In this document: one piece after another, positions 35,311-45,019 of the stretch
Numbering within the stretch: the first letter of the stretch is position 1
Layout of the letters: each line of letters opens with the position of its first letter
NCBI GenBank assembly: GCA_009841615.1
Contig: VXLL01000020.1
Coordinates: 1-45,228 of the forward strand
Reading direction: 5' to 3'
DNA from: Gammaproteobacteria bacterium
Lineage (GTDB): Bacteria; Pseudomonadota; Gammaproteobacteria; Pseudomonadales; Azotimanducaceae
Length of the DNA stretch: 45,228 nt
Position numbers and translations under genes: made by a program
Notes under the pieces: model-generated
The model's database searches: none
The model's input: only the letters and a program-made list of their open reading frames with translations
What the model was told of the DNA's origin: nothing

Positions 35311-35955
35311 GTGAATTCGAAGCAAGTCTATAATCACTTTTTCCCATTCTCTGAGGACAAGAACAGAGTGAAGTACTCATTGAATACAGCTAAGTGGTTC
35401 GGAATTTTCTTATTCTTAACATTCATTGCTGGATGTGCTTCCCTTTCCAGCGACAATGCAAACGTACGTGCTTACGATCAGACTCGGTACTTTAAGGACG
35501 ACGTAACGGGTCGAGAAGGTGTGTCGTTAAGTCGAACAAACGGTGGTTTCTGGGACACTAAGCAGGATACCTATAGTCTTCAGATTGGACCTAGTTTGGC
35601 TTATCGAGACGGACTCGAGTTGTTCTATACGTTTCGCGCAGAAGATTGGGCGTTTTTAGACACGGCGTACATGAACGGGAGGAGAATATCGTTTACGGAA
35701 AGATACAGGAAAGTGGACAGTGATAGTTCAGGTGTATCGATTCGAGAACACTTTTCGGTAACAATCCCGTTAAACGAAGCAATTACAGGGTCCTGTGAAG
35801 TTGATGGTTTAAAGATTGCGTTTGAAGGCGAAGGAAGTCGAGTTAACCTGCACGTCAAACAAGCTGATTTACAAGGTTTTTTAAAAAAAGCAAAAGACCT
35901 GAAGATGGCAAAAATAGAAGGTAGTTGTTTCGATTTACCCGAAGAGCAAGACTAG
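35311..35955 (+). CDS. Putative lipoprotein
   Basis: A 214-residue protein with a lipobox (FLTFIAGC, Cys near residue 42) after an unusually long polar start. The mature region is beta-rich with two late Cys residues and no recognised family. GTG at 35311 has GAGG seven bases upstream. A second GTG at 35368 would give a conventional short signal peptide and may be the true start. It is followed by a probable terminator and marks the return to envelope genes after the defence island. Confidence 0.72.
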   Translation: MNSKQVYNHFFPFSEDKNRVKYSLNTAKWFGIFLFLTFIAGCASLSSDNANVRAYDQTRYFKDDVTGREGVSLSRTNGGFWDTKQDTYSLQIGPSLAYRDGLELFYTFRAEDWAFLDTAYMNGRRISFTERYRKVDSDSSGVSIREHFSVTIPLNEAITGSCEVDGLKIAFEGEGSRVNLHVKQADLQGFLKKAKDLKMAKIEGSCFDLPEEQD

Positions 35956-35960
35956 TTAGC

Positions 35961-35983
35961 GCGCCTCTTCGTTGGGCGTTTTT
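35961..35983 (+). terminator. Probable rho-independent terminator
   Basis: CGCC (35962-35965) pairs with GGCG (35975-35978), extended by a wobble pair, and is followed directly by TTTTT. The stem is short. Its position just after the lipoprotein stop supports the call. Confidence 0.45.
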
Positions 35984-36346
35984 ATTGTTGTGTTTTTTTG
36001 GTGAGTCTTTAAAGTAGTCTTCAATAGAGAGATTAGATGCTACCATCAAGACGAGAATCGCGTTAGCTCTTCACGACACAGTTCCTTCGCTCCTGCTCCT
36101 ACATTGCTTCTACAGAGAGCTTGTGTTTGACTGTTTCAACAGAAATTTGAAGTGCCAACCTTGGATACAGCAAGAAGCTACCAACAACAATAATCTGTAC
36201 TTTTTAACTCCTACATTCCTGGTTGAGAAATACCAATTCCACACCGAAAACGAATTGGGAGCTAAGTGCTTGGTGAGAGACAGAGCGATGAAGCTGTTGA
36301 ATAAATCACTTGACACACCAGGGTTTCCTAGAGAGTTCTTCGACCA
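35984..36346. other. Intergenic region between two lipoprotein genes
   Basis: About 360 bases. A plus-strand frame (36123-36350) overlaps the next start by ATGA but has low-complexity composition and no ribosome site. No repeat is recognised. Confidence 0.4.
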
Positions 36347-37324
36347 ATGAAAGTAACCAAATTTATTACATTCCCGATTTTCGCGTATCTGGTGGTATTG
36401 CTGCTACACGGTTGTGGTAATACCGAAGGATGGGAAATCGTAAAGGTAACGGACAAATTTACCGATGATTCGTTGAATTTCGCTTTTGCGACAACCAAGT
36501 TAGACAAGCATACGGTTGGTCTATTTGTGACATGCTATGAGGGCGGGTTGTCTATCAGTCTTGGAGGTGGTTTGAACGACAGCCTCCAAGGTTTCGTCGA
36601 TCCATTGGCAATCGATTCAGATTCTTTGAATAGGACAGAACACGGAACAATTGCTGTCCCATTTAGACTGGATCAACATGAACCACAGGTTTTACACTTC
36701 GGAGAATACGATGGTGTTTTAGGATTAGAGTCTGACCCGTATTTAATGGAATCAATAGTCCAAATATATACCGATATTAAGAGTGACAATGAATCCGATA
36801 TTGATTTTAGAAGACTATACGAAGCTACAGGAAATTTAGTTGTGCCACCACTGACAAGAAAAATGTATAACAAGCTTTTTGTTAAGCAACTTTCAACAGC
36901 ATCACGTTTGAGAGTCAGACTCAATCAGAGAACGCTGGAATTTTCATTGGCGGGTGCAAAAAATACACTTTTACAACTCGTATCGGGATGTAACGTCAGT
37001 TTCTCTGAAATTAGCAAATTAGAGGAGATTACCGAAGCTAATTTAATCGAGTTATTAAACAATATTTCAGGATCGGAACTTTCAGACGCATTGTACAAGA
37101 GAAATAAACCTGAAATCACGGGAATAATCAAGAGCAAAGAATTTTTGGATTTCGTACGATCCAAGAAATCAGCAGACGTAGCAAATTTAGTACAAATGTT
37201 ACATCACTTCAAATCTGAGGGATTCTCCCATGCATTTACAAATGGTGAAGGCATCGTTTACGGTAGTCTGATCGAGTTGCTGGAAGACGAATCTTGGATT
37301 GATCGCTATGAATTTTGGCAGTAA
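36347..37324 (+). CDS. Putative lipoprotein of 325 residues
   Basis: The N-terminus is a type II signal peptide (basic start, hydrophobic core, lipobox LLHGC with Cys near residue 23). The first half of the mature protein is beta-rich (WEIVKVTDKFTDDSLNFAF). The second half is helical (ANLIELLNNISGSELSDAL and similar). Two further Cys are at about residues 64 and 215. No family is recognised. ATG with AGAGAG upstream is the natural start. It is convergent with the decayed TlpA gene. Confidence 0.72.
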   Translation: MKVTKFITFPIFAYLVVLLLHGCGNTEGWEIVKVTDKFTDDSLNFAFATTKLDKHTVGLFVTCYEGGLSISLGGGLNDSLQGFVDPLAIDSDSLNRTEHGTIAVPFRLDQHEPQVLHFGEYDGVLGLESDPYLMESIVQIYTDIKSDNESDIDFRRLYEATGNLVVPPLTRKMYNKLFVKQLSTASRLRVRLNQRTLEFSLAGAKNTLLQLVSGCNVSFSEISKLEEITEANLIELLNNISGSELSDALYKRNKPEITGIIKSKEFLDFVRSKKSADVANLVQMLHHFKSEGFSHAFTNGEGIVYGSLIELLEDESWIDRYEFWQ

Positions 37325-37465
37325 GCAACTAGGAAAGGTTGGTAGAGAGAAGGAGTCACGCGAGCATGATCTCACACGTACGACAAACATATACATTGCG
37401 TAGATCCGCATGCATCCACCAACGCCCGTCCCTTCAATGTAAAGTTCTTCCAAATTCAACCCTAA

Positions 37466-38290
37466 CTAATCGCTACTAGATTCAGACGCATCGCCAAATC
37501 GCGAGACTAGAACCTCCTTCAAATTGTCGGTGCTCAACTCTCTCTGAAGGATGCAGCCTTTATTGTCAACTAGAAAAGCCTTAGGAATACCTTGCACGCC
37601 ATACGCGACCGGAGTTTCCTGCTTAAAGCCTCCGATATCGGCTACATTTATCCAAGCGAGTTTGTGTTCGTCAGATGCTTCTTTCCATTCCTCGAACGTG
37701 TCATCGATGGAGATCATCAAGATTTCGAATCCATTTTTGTTGAAATCTGAGTAAATCTCCCTTAAAGCTGGAAAAGTAGCAATACAGGGGCCACACCAAG
37801 AAGCCCAAAAGTCAACGTAGACTAATTAATTGCGTTTCAAGACATCGTCTAGAGCAAACTCAGTACCGTTTAAGTCCGGCAGCGAGAACTTAGGAGCTTT
37901 TGTCCGGGTTGGAGGAATTCGTCATTCTGCTCTACAGCTAGCCGTTGAGAAAGTTCGTTCCGAGGACGTATCACTCGTCGTTCGACCAAGTCTTCATCGT
38001 CTAGAGTTGCGGCAATCTTTTCGTATAAGGGCAACGCTAAGTGAGTGTCGTCCCGATTGATACCGGCAAAGGCACCTAATTCCAACGCTAACAACGTATT
38101 CAACGGATCAGTGGAATTTGTAGCCAACTCATCGATCGCGTCGGAGCGCATCTTTTCTAACACTTGGCGTGAGACGACCCAATCCGGGTATTGAAACCCA
38201 CCAGAAGCACTCATGAATGGGCTCAAGCCAGGGATTACTTCCTCTAACGGTACATGCTCGCATCCTTCGGCGGCGCGGGGATTCGGAGCT
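37466..38290 (-). pseudogene. Decayed TlpA-like thioredoxin-fold protein gene
   Basis: Reading down the minus strand, an open frame from about 38290 runs through a helical region (QVLEKMRSDAIDELATNS) to NDEFLQPGQK. There a one-base loss near 37895 shifts the frame. The ancestral frame continues as PKFSLPDLNGTEFALDDVL. It meets an in-frame TAA near 37827 and resumes as LVYVDFWASWCGPCIATFP, with an intact CGPC redox motif. The thioredoxin tail ends at 37466. Intact homologues are periplasmic thiol-disulfide oxidoreductases. The 3' 200 bases are about 90 percent identical by eye to the intact gene at 45020 onward, so this is a duplicate that has lost function. Confidence 0.78.
37475..37674 (-). 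repeat. Copy A of the TlpA duplication
   Basis: It aligns without gaps to 45029-45228 with about 18 mismatches in 200 bases; the last 55 or so bases are identical. Weaker similarity continues some 60 bases beyond the stop codon. Both copies are on the same strand and flank the giant protease gene. Confidence 0.85.
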
Positions 38291-38472
38291 CACATTAAAC
38301 AACCAACTAAAGCCTCTGTCAACGTGATTCGGAAAAAGGCCTCACTGGGTCCTGTAATGGATGTTTTCATACAGTTGACAATACCCAGTGTTGTTGTGTT
38401 CTCCGGCCTGACTTGGGAACTTACCCCATATATTGACGAACCGGTCGGTGTACTGAGGCGATCAAACGATTG

Positions 38473-41400
38473 CTAATTTGAATCTTCTTGAATCACGTTG
38501 CTGGAGTAGTAGTCTTCTTCATCATCTATAACGAATCGACCCACCAATCTATATTCGCGACTATCGTCTGGTTCATGAGGACACAGTTCCCCGGCGGTGA
38601 TTGTTGAAGCAACGTCGGACCAATCGGTATCGGAATCATCTCTCACCTGCCACTTAGACTCTTTCACTGAGTAATTCACGCTGTTCACGACTAAGTTCAG
38701 AATCTCCGTACACTCTGATATAGAGAGCGTGTTCAGTGTGATTTCGCCGGAGTCCACTGTCAAACTCGACAGGCGTTCATAAACGACTTCGCCATAGAAA
38801 TTACTGGCAAATTCAATGGTTTCCCCATCGCGTGTGAACGTTGCAACCATGCGATATTCTTTGGAGTCTGAAGACGAATACGAGCAAAGTTGTCCCGTCT
38901 CGTCTGTACCTTCAATGTCGGACCATTCCGAGTCGACTGTTCGACTCTGCCATTTTGAGTCGATGACGGAGTAACTCACATTGTCGACTACCCATTCGGA
39001 AGCAGCGATACAACCGTTTTCAGCGATATCATCATCGAATTGAATTTGATTCTTGGACGCTTGTAGTAGGTCCAATCGAAGAACCTGATCGGCCTCAACT
39101 TCAGTTAAGTCTGTTACTTCATTTCCAAAACGTTCGAAAATGAGAATACCGTGTTCTCGAGTGGCGACGTAGACGTGCCGACCGTCTGGACTTGCTTCGA
39201 TAGGACTCGTTTCTGATAGATCTGGAAGACGGTATGAAGGTAAACTCCGCCCAAATCGATCTTTAACCCCTTGTTGAGGAGGTGCATTGAGAACGAAGTC
39301 ACTCAACGTCAGTGCCTCTTCTTCAGGAGAGTATTCGACTACGTAAGCGCCGCGCGAACACAGCACATCTAGGGCATAGGAGTCAGTTCTTGGAAATACT
39401 GCGGCGCAGTCGAAGAGTCTAAGAAAAAATCGAACTGATGAAATTTGTTCAACGGCACCAGTTAAATAATCGATGCTATAGACTGCCACGTCTGCGTGAG
39501 ACCAAGCACGTTGATAGACGGTGAAAAAGTACCCATCATCACTTGAAAACGTACCAGCAATCTTTGACCCCGGAATGTCTGTCAACGGTTTTGAGATTGC
39601 CTGAAATAAGCCGCTTCCAACTTCACGTCCAAGTAGCTGCTCTTCGTCAAACACCCATCGCCACCAATAATTTCCGTTGCGTGACGGATATACAGAATAA
39701 GTGTTTGACACTGAGTTGTCGCCAACAAATTTGAACGTGCTATCCGAGTTAAAGGAATAGACAGATTGAGCAAGATCTGTCGCACGATAGACATAGTCTC
39801 CGCTGTTACCCATGAACAGTATTGGACTGCCAAAGGTCGTGAAGGTAAACGAGTCTCCAATACCATGCTCCGTTCTGTCAAGCACAAATTCTGACTCGTC
39901 TTCGGAGCTGGATTTAAGGGTCCACCACTTGTCTTGGTTGTGTGCATACAAGTAGTCGCGATAAGGATCCCAGACCAGGAAGCTACGTGCGTCGAGATCA
40001 TCGATTTCTTGCCGTAGAGACAGATTTCCTGTAGTAGGTTCGCGCTCGAACACACTGATGCCCGCGTCGGTGGAAGCAAACAGGACCGTACCGTCCGCAT
40101 TGAATGCCACATCCGTTAAACCTGACAATGAAGAAATTATTTGCCCGGATACATCCCGGTCTCCCTGCGCTACTCGACCTCGATACGCGAGCCAATTCGG
40201 CGCGTCGGTAGTTGACCAATGTAACTCAAATTCTGAACTTGGGTGTGGTTGCGTGCTTCCCACTCGCACGAGTACACTTGAACCTTGCTCAATATACACG
40301 ATTACCTCGACACCTTCGCCAGGTAACCCAGCAGTTCTTGAAGCCATGATTAGTTCAGGATTCAGATTAGTCTCGGTGGGATGAAAGGCTGACAAGATAG
40401 AGTTCGAACTCCCATCCTCAATCCAGAATCTATACCATCCTGTTTCATCGGCTTCATACGAGTACCACAGGGACGAATAACCCAAGTTACTACGAATTGA
40501 AGAACCCGTCGTCGCATATTCGTTGACACCGACCACACTTCCGGCGGTGCCATTTAATGAAATAGCACCAGTGAGCCAATTGTTTTCTGGGGTCTTTCCC
40601 CAATGTAGCGACGTACTATTGCCTGGGAAGAAAATATAGGCTCGATTGTCGTCCTTAGCTCGTCCCAAAGAAATAGCATATTCTTCATCCTCGTTAGCAT
40701 CAAAAACCAATGCCGTCCGGCCCAAGACGATATTGTTCACACCCGCATCTTTCTCGCTTAACTCTCCAACCACGTTGCCCTCAAACGCTTTGACTTGGAA
40801 CTGGGAACGGTTCCAGTACCAGGTATAACGCCCGTTTGCGGGAGCCGTCCATTTCACCCATCCCGTTTGAATTCCTGTGGCTTCGGGTTCGTCGGGTTCC
40901 ACACCTAACAAGCTTTCGTGAACCAAAGTTATTCGCCCACTCTCGTCGTTGGTTAATTGCGTCCCACTGTCAAACCAGTCCCATCTACGGCGAGTTTTAT
41001 CTTGCTGCTCCCAAGTCAGGTCGTCGAACTTCCACCCTCCAGAAAACACATCTGGAGAGGCAACCATGATGTAATAAGTCTCATCTTGGGCGACAGCAAC
41101 GGAGACCGGATCGCCCGGCTCGGAGACGCCCGAGACTAGTCTTAGATCATCAACCGCGTCGCCCGAGAAGACCAAGACATGTACAACCTGAGAATCTTCA
41201 ATATGGAACTCCCAATCACCGTCTTCCGGTGCGGTCCAACGATACCAGATAGTCGACGCCAGTGTGCCGTATATTTCCCCTGGTTCGATTGAGGCTCCTA
41301 AGTTGTGCCCCGCGACGGTACCAGATACTCCAGTCAACGTTGTCGCATCCGCAAAGTTGTCGTTGGGTGGCCGTTCGCCAAAGAGCCAATTCAAGGTTAG

Positions 41401-44400
41401 TGGCATGGATGCGTGCGAGCCGCCGACGCGAATTCGATACTCCTTCCCTTGTTCTGCAAAAAATTGCACGGACCAGTCCGCAGAACCAATGTATTGCGCG
41501 CTCGCGATACCACAACAGTGTCCCGTCGCGAGAAATACGTCTACAACAGGCTTAAACTGAGACAAATACCAACTAGGTAACTTGACTCGGGGACTAACTA
41601 CAAAAGAAGCTAACCCCGATTGTTCGGCGGTGTATTGAAACCAAAGGGACTGAGTGGGTCGACGTAGCGTCGAATTCAGAATAGGTTCACCCGATTCTGA
41701 CGTTGCCAAGAGTGTGTCTGTTTCCAGAACACCCCCCTCGCTGTCCAGCACTGTGGGAGAGTCATACTCGTCGTTACGCGGTGATTGTGTCTCATCACTC
41801 GGTTCATCATCCGAATCCAATTTACGAAAGAAAACTGAAGTGCTAGCACCCTTGCCGTTCCAAGTGGTGGCAGTGAGGTATATGGTCAACGGTCCTTCCG
41901 ATTCGGACGCAAGATTTAGGAATACTTGCTGTTCTTCACCATGACCGATTTCACCTAAGTAAATATCCAGAACTTGGGAATGATCGACGTTGATGCCGTC
42001 CTCTCTGTGTACTGATCCTTTAAAGTGGCGGAACATGTTGTTGGTGTGGTCTGCTATAAAACCGAATGCTTCACAGGGCTCATCATCGGCAGTTCGACAA
42101 TCGATATGTAAGACCGAGCCGGCCGCAACATAACCATCTGTCGATATCGTTACTCCGACTTGATGGTTGTGATCTTCTCCACTCGCTACTTCGTACACCG
42201 TTTGGTCCGTGTCCAGTGTAAGTTGAGGCGCGTCAGAACCTCGAATCATCGTCCAAGCGACTGCTGCACGCGGGGCTTCAGTGAAAATACGTTCCCCCGA
42301 TACTTGAATTCGGTAGGTACCCGGTTCTGGATCTTGAATAATCACCCATTCGACGTTGTCAATCTTCGACTGTGACGAATACTCGCCGCAAGGCGATGAT
42401 CCACAGTTCGCACCAAGGTCCAGCCAAAGATCTAGATCATTTAAAACCGTGCTGGCTATGGTGCTTGCTGGTGGTTCGTCCCAAGTCATTACGACATCAA
42501 GTCTTGTTGTTCCGGCTGGAACCACAATGTCTTCGTAAGCGTATTCGCCATTTTCCAACGTGATCGTCGCGCCAGAACTAGTCCAGCCTTCCGGAACGTC
42601 GCGGTTGACAATGCTCGTACGAGCCGAAACCAACCCCATACCGTACTTCGCTTGCATACTTCCTGGACCGTTGGTATTGTCCTTCGGAAATGCTGCTTCC
42701 GATTCAAGCCACGCTTTGGGGCGCACCGCACTGGCCATTAATCTTGCCCGTACCAATGCCGGTTCCTCGCGGTGTTCGGGAGACGCATCCATGAGTAGAG
42801 TCGCAATTCCAGCGACACAAGGCGAGGACATGCTCGTTCCACTCGACACGCGATATCCATCGTATGAACCGTTGCCGTCGGCAGACATGACATCAACCCC
42901 GGGTGCTACTACTAAGGGTAATAAACGACCATCAGCCGTGGGACCAAGACTGCTGGATACCGCTAAATCGCCATTGTCATAAACATTGCCGACGGCTAAC
43001 GAATTCTTCGCTGAACCGTAGTTTGAAAAGCCATAAATCCGGGCGTTCGCGTTTGCTACAACATATAGCTGTCGGTGCGCCCAGACGATAGAATCCAATT
43101 TGCGCGGACCTGTTGACCTGCCTTCCCATTCCAGACTGCTCGCTGAAAGACTCATATTTACGATCAATGGCTTTACTGAATCTTCACTCCATCCTTCGGC
43201 TGGACATGACGAAGGCTTTGCGAGGAAATCCATCCCTTGAAGTACGAGCGACGTGGAGCCAAAACCGGAGGAGTTCAATACTTTTGCGAAGCGAATATGC
43301 TCGACTCCCGGTGCTATTCCCGCATACTTTGTTCGAAAATACCCGTTTCCTGCGATCGTACCCGTCACATGAGTTCCGTGCCCAAATTCGTCCGTCCAGA
43401 GATCATGATCTTCACCCTGAACGAAATTCTGACCGCAAATACTCTGCCTTAGGGACGACAGGGCAACATGGTTTGAATTCAAACCAGTGTCCATAACTCC
43501 AACAGGAACTGTGATTCCATTAACACCGGTGTACGTACCACGCGAACCAGCTACCGAACGAAGAGCATCACCACCTACTGCTGGTACCGAGGTGTCGTGT
43601 GTAGCTTTCACGATTGTGATGGGTTCAACTGCCTGAACGAAGTCTAAAGCAACGAGATCGGACAACTGATTCCGTCGCATGACTGCAGAAAAAGTCCGTA
43701 TAGACGGGTCAAATTGTCCTACCTCTAATCCCACCTTCTTGAGTTCACGCCGAAACGAGTTTTCCATCTTTGAAGTCATCACGACCACAAAAACTGGTAC
43801 GAGTCCGGAAGAGGAGTTTTCTTCAATCAACTGTTCAAAGTTACTACTCACTTTGTGTGATGGAGGTAGCGCTCCAACTCCAGTTACCCATGAAGTTTGC
43901 GCTATCGCTTCTAAGCTTTTGCGATTATTGGGTAGTCGCAAACGGACCAAATCACCGGTCTGTCCAACCACGCGCGCACCAAATCGTCGCAAGCTTCGCT
44001 CTATTTCGTCAGTTTGGGTCGGTCCTTTCAGTCTTATCCACCCAAACGTCCAGTTTCGATTCGCGTCCTCAGCTTGTTGAAGCAATGCGTCAATCGAAGA
44101 GCTAGCGTTCAACCATTCGAGGTCGTCGCGCTCGGCGACACTTGGAGAAGCGATCGACTCAGCTTCGTCCATTTTGCCCTTCCGAAAGTTCTTGCTGACG
44201 GGAATTACGGAATCGCCGTATGCTTTGAAATTTGAACTGCTAGACGAATGGTTTCTCGGAGGAGCATCTGCTTGGACTCTTGGTTTTCTCGCTCCCACCA
44301 CAGATTGCTTCTTCGGCCGAGCATTCTCGAAGTTAATGATTTGATCGATGACACTTTGATGTACGTTAGTGTGGTACTCACTGGCAGTGTTATCCGTATC

Positions 44401-44505
44401 CAGTACCGAAGTCCACAAAACCCCAACGACTGTGAGCATCAACAATAGAGATAACGAGCAAATTCCAAAGAAGAAGTTTTGCTGTTGTTTATTTTTTCTG
44501 ATCAT
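38473..44505 (-). CDS. Giant S8 (subtilisin-family) protease with multidomain C-terminus
   Basis: A 2010-residue exported protein. An N-terminal hydrophobic anchor or signal (about residues 10-35) precedes a propeptide-like region. The catalytic triad is Asp in VPVGVMDTGLNSNH (near 337), His in FGHGTHVTG (near 377) and Ser in SSGTSMSSPCVAG (near 558). A jelly-roll-like region follows (RLDVVMTWDEPP). Then come about four beta-sandwich repeats of PPC type (NDNFADATTLTG, TIWYRWTAPEDGDW; about 920-1430). A beta-propeller-like segment spans about 1450-1790 (SPDGRHVYVATREHGILIFER). Two C-terminal repeats, each with a Cys pair, cover about 1830-2010. It is probably cell-surface or secreted and degrades external protein. 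No sorting signal is recognised. ATG; ribosome site weak. Confidence 0.92.
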   Translation of the reverse strand: MIRKNKQQQNFFFGICSLSLLLMLTVVGVLWTSVLDTDNTASEYHTNVHQSVIDQIINFENARPKKQSVVGARKPRVQADAPPRNHSSSSSNFKAYGDSVIPVSKNFRKGKMDEAESIASPSVAERDDLEWLNASSSIDALLQQAEDANRNWTFGWIRLKGPTQTDEIERSLRRFGARVVGQTGDLVRLRLPNNRKSLEAIAQTSWVTGVGALPPSHKVSSNFEQLIEENSSSGLVPVFVVVMTSKMENSFRRELKKVGLEVGQFDPSIRTFSAVMRRNQLSDLVALDFVQAVEPITIVKATHDTSVPAVGGDALRSVAGSRGTYTGVNGITVPVGVMDTGLNSNHVALSSLRQSICGQNFVQGEDHDLWTDEFGHGTHVTGTIAGNGYFRTKYAGIAPGVEHIRFAKVLNSSGFGSTSLVLQGMDFLAKPSSCPAEGWSEDSVKPLIVNMSLSASSLEWEGRSTGPRKLDSIVWAHRQLYVVANANARIYGFSNYGSAKNSLAVGNVYDNGDLAVSSSLGPTADGRLLPLVVAPGVDVMSADGNGSYDGYRVSSGTSMSSPCVAGIATLLMDASPEHREEPALVRARLMASAVRPKAWLESEAAFPKDNTNGPGSMQAKYGMGLVSARTSIVNRDVPEGWTSSGATITLENGEYAYEDIVVPAGTTRLDVVMTWDEPPASTIASTVLNDLDLWLDLGANCGSSPCGEYSSQSKIDNVEWVIIQDPEPGTYRIQVSGERIFTEAPRAAVAWTMIRGSDAPQLTLDTDQTVYEVASGEDHNHQVGVTISTDGYVAAGSVLHIDCRTADDEPCEAFGFIADHTNNMFRHFKGSVHREDGINVDHSQVLDIYLGEIGHGEEQQVFLNLASESEGPLTIYLTATTWNGKGASTSVFFRKLDSDDEPSDETQSPRNDEYDSPTVLDSEGGVLETDTLLATSESGEPILNSTLRRPTQSLWFQYTAEQSGLASFVVSPRVKLPSWYLSQFKPVVDVFLATGHCCGIASAQYIGSADWSVQFFAEQGKEYRIRVGGSHASMPLTLNWLFGERPPNDNFADATTLTGVSGTVAGHNLGASIEPGEIYGTLASTIWYRWTAPEDGDWEFHIEDSQVVHVLVFSGDAVDDLRLVSGVSEPGDPVSVAVAQDETYYIMVASPDVFSGGWKFDDLTWEQQDKTRRRWDWFDSGTQLTNDESGRITLVHESLLGVEPDEPEATGIQTGWVKWTAPANGRYTWYWNRSQFQVKAFEGNVVGELSEKDAGVNNIVLGRTALVFDANEDEEYAISLGRAKDDNRAYIFFPGNSTSLHWGKTPENNWLTGAISLNGTAGSVVGVNEYATTGSSIRSNLGYSSLWYSYEADETGWYRFWIEDGSSNSILSAFHPTETNLNPELIMASRTAGLPGEGVEVIVYIEQGSSVLVRVGSTQPHPSSEFELHWSTTDAPNWLAYRGRVAQGDRDVSGQIISSLSGLTDVAFNADGTVLFASTDAGISVFEREPTTGNLSLRQEIDDLDARSFLVWDPYRDYLYAHNQDKWWTLKSSSEDESEFVLDRTEHGIGDSFTFTTFGSPILFMGNSGDYVYRATDLAQSVYSFNSDSTFKFVGDNSVSNTYSVYPSRNGNYWWRWVFDEEQLLGREVGSGLFQAISKPLTDIPGSKIAGTFSSDDGYFFTVYQRAWSHADVAVYSIDYLTGAVEQISSVRFFLRLFDCAAVFPRTDSYALDVLCSRGAYVVEYSPEEEALTLSDFVLNAPPQQGVKDRFGRSLPSYRLPDLSETSPIEASPDGRHVYVATREHGILIFERFGNEVTDLTEVEADQVLRLDLLQASKNQIQFDDDIAENGCIAASEWVVDNVSYSVIDSKWQSRTVDSEWSDIEGTDETGQLCSYSSSDSKEYRMVATFTRDGETIEFASNFYGEVVYERLSSLTVDSGEITLNTLSISECTEILNLVVNSVNYSVKESKWQVRDDSDTDWSDVASTITAGELCPHEPDDSREYRLVGRFVIDDEEDYYSSNVIQEDSN

Positions 44506-45019
44506 GTGGTCTTTTCAGTTTAACTTACAGTACCGATAAGCAGCAACTTTCGTAGAGCTCTTGTTGGTTCCTAGAATCGCTGGACAAAAAAAGATTAAAT
44601 TCCGAAGGAAGTAATATTTTTTGACCTGTGTGGCACGGCCAGTAGTCTTGTTATCCGTCCTCGAACTTACATTCGTTCGGGTAATTCTAGTACGTTTGGA
44701 CAATTCGGCACTAAGCGTGAGGAACCCTTATTTGAAACGTGTGTGGAATGAGGATGCGTTGCTTCTTAGCAATCAGTTACCGCTTCAAAGCCTATTTATT
44801 ATGAAATCGCAATTCCAATTGAGTGTCTAAGTGCGAACCACACAGTTCATACCGCACACCCAATGTCGGATGATTTCGCAGGTGAGGGTAGGTGGGTACG
44901 ATTCAGGAAATATGCGAGTACTGGCTTCGACATTCGAAAAGCAGGAATATTGAGTGCTTTCCATTTCGCCCACCACCGTCAATTCCCTCAACCTTAAGCC
45001 CTTCCACATTCGATCTTGA
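44506..45019. other. Intergenic region between the TlpA and protease genes
   Basis: About 510 bases. It should contain the protease promoter. No protein-like frame or RNA gene is recognised. Its right end shows weak similarity to the sequence downstream of the decayed TlpA copy. Confidence 0.45.

Noticed and set aside
36123..36350. 75-codon frame overlapping the lipoprotein start by ATGA
   Set aside because: It starts with TTG without a ribosome site, and its composition (for example runs of Asn) does not look like a real protein. The overlap is probably chance.
38213..38476. 87-codon plus-strand frame between the decayed TlpA and protease genes
   Set aside because: It is antisense to the 5' part of the decayed gene, has no ribosome site and looks random.
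43113..44105. Long plus-strand frames inside the giant protease gene
   Set aside because: They are antisense shadows; the protease frame is continuous and carries recognised catalytic motifs.
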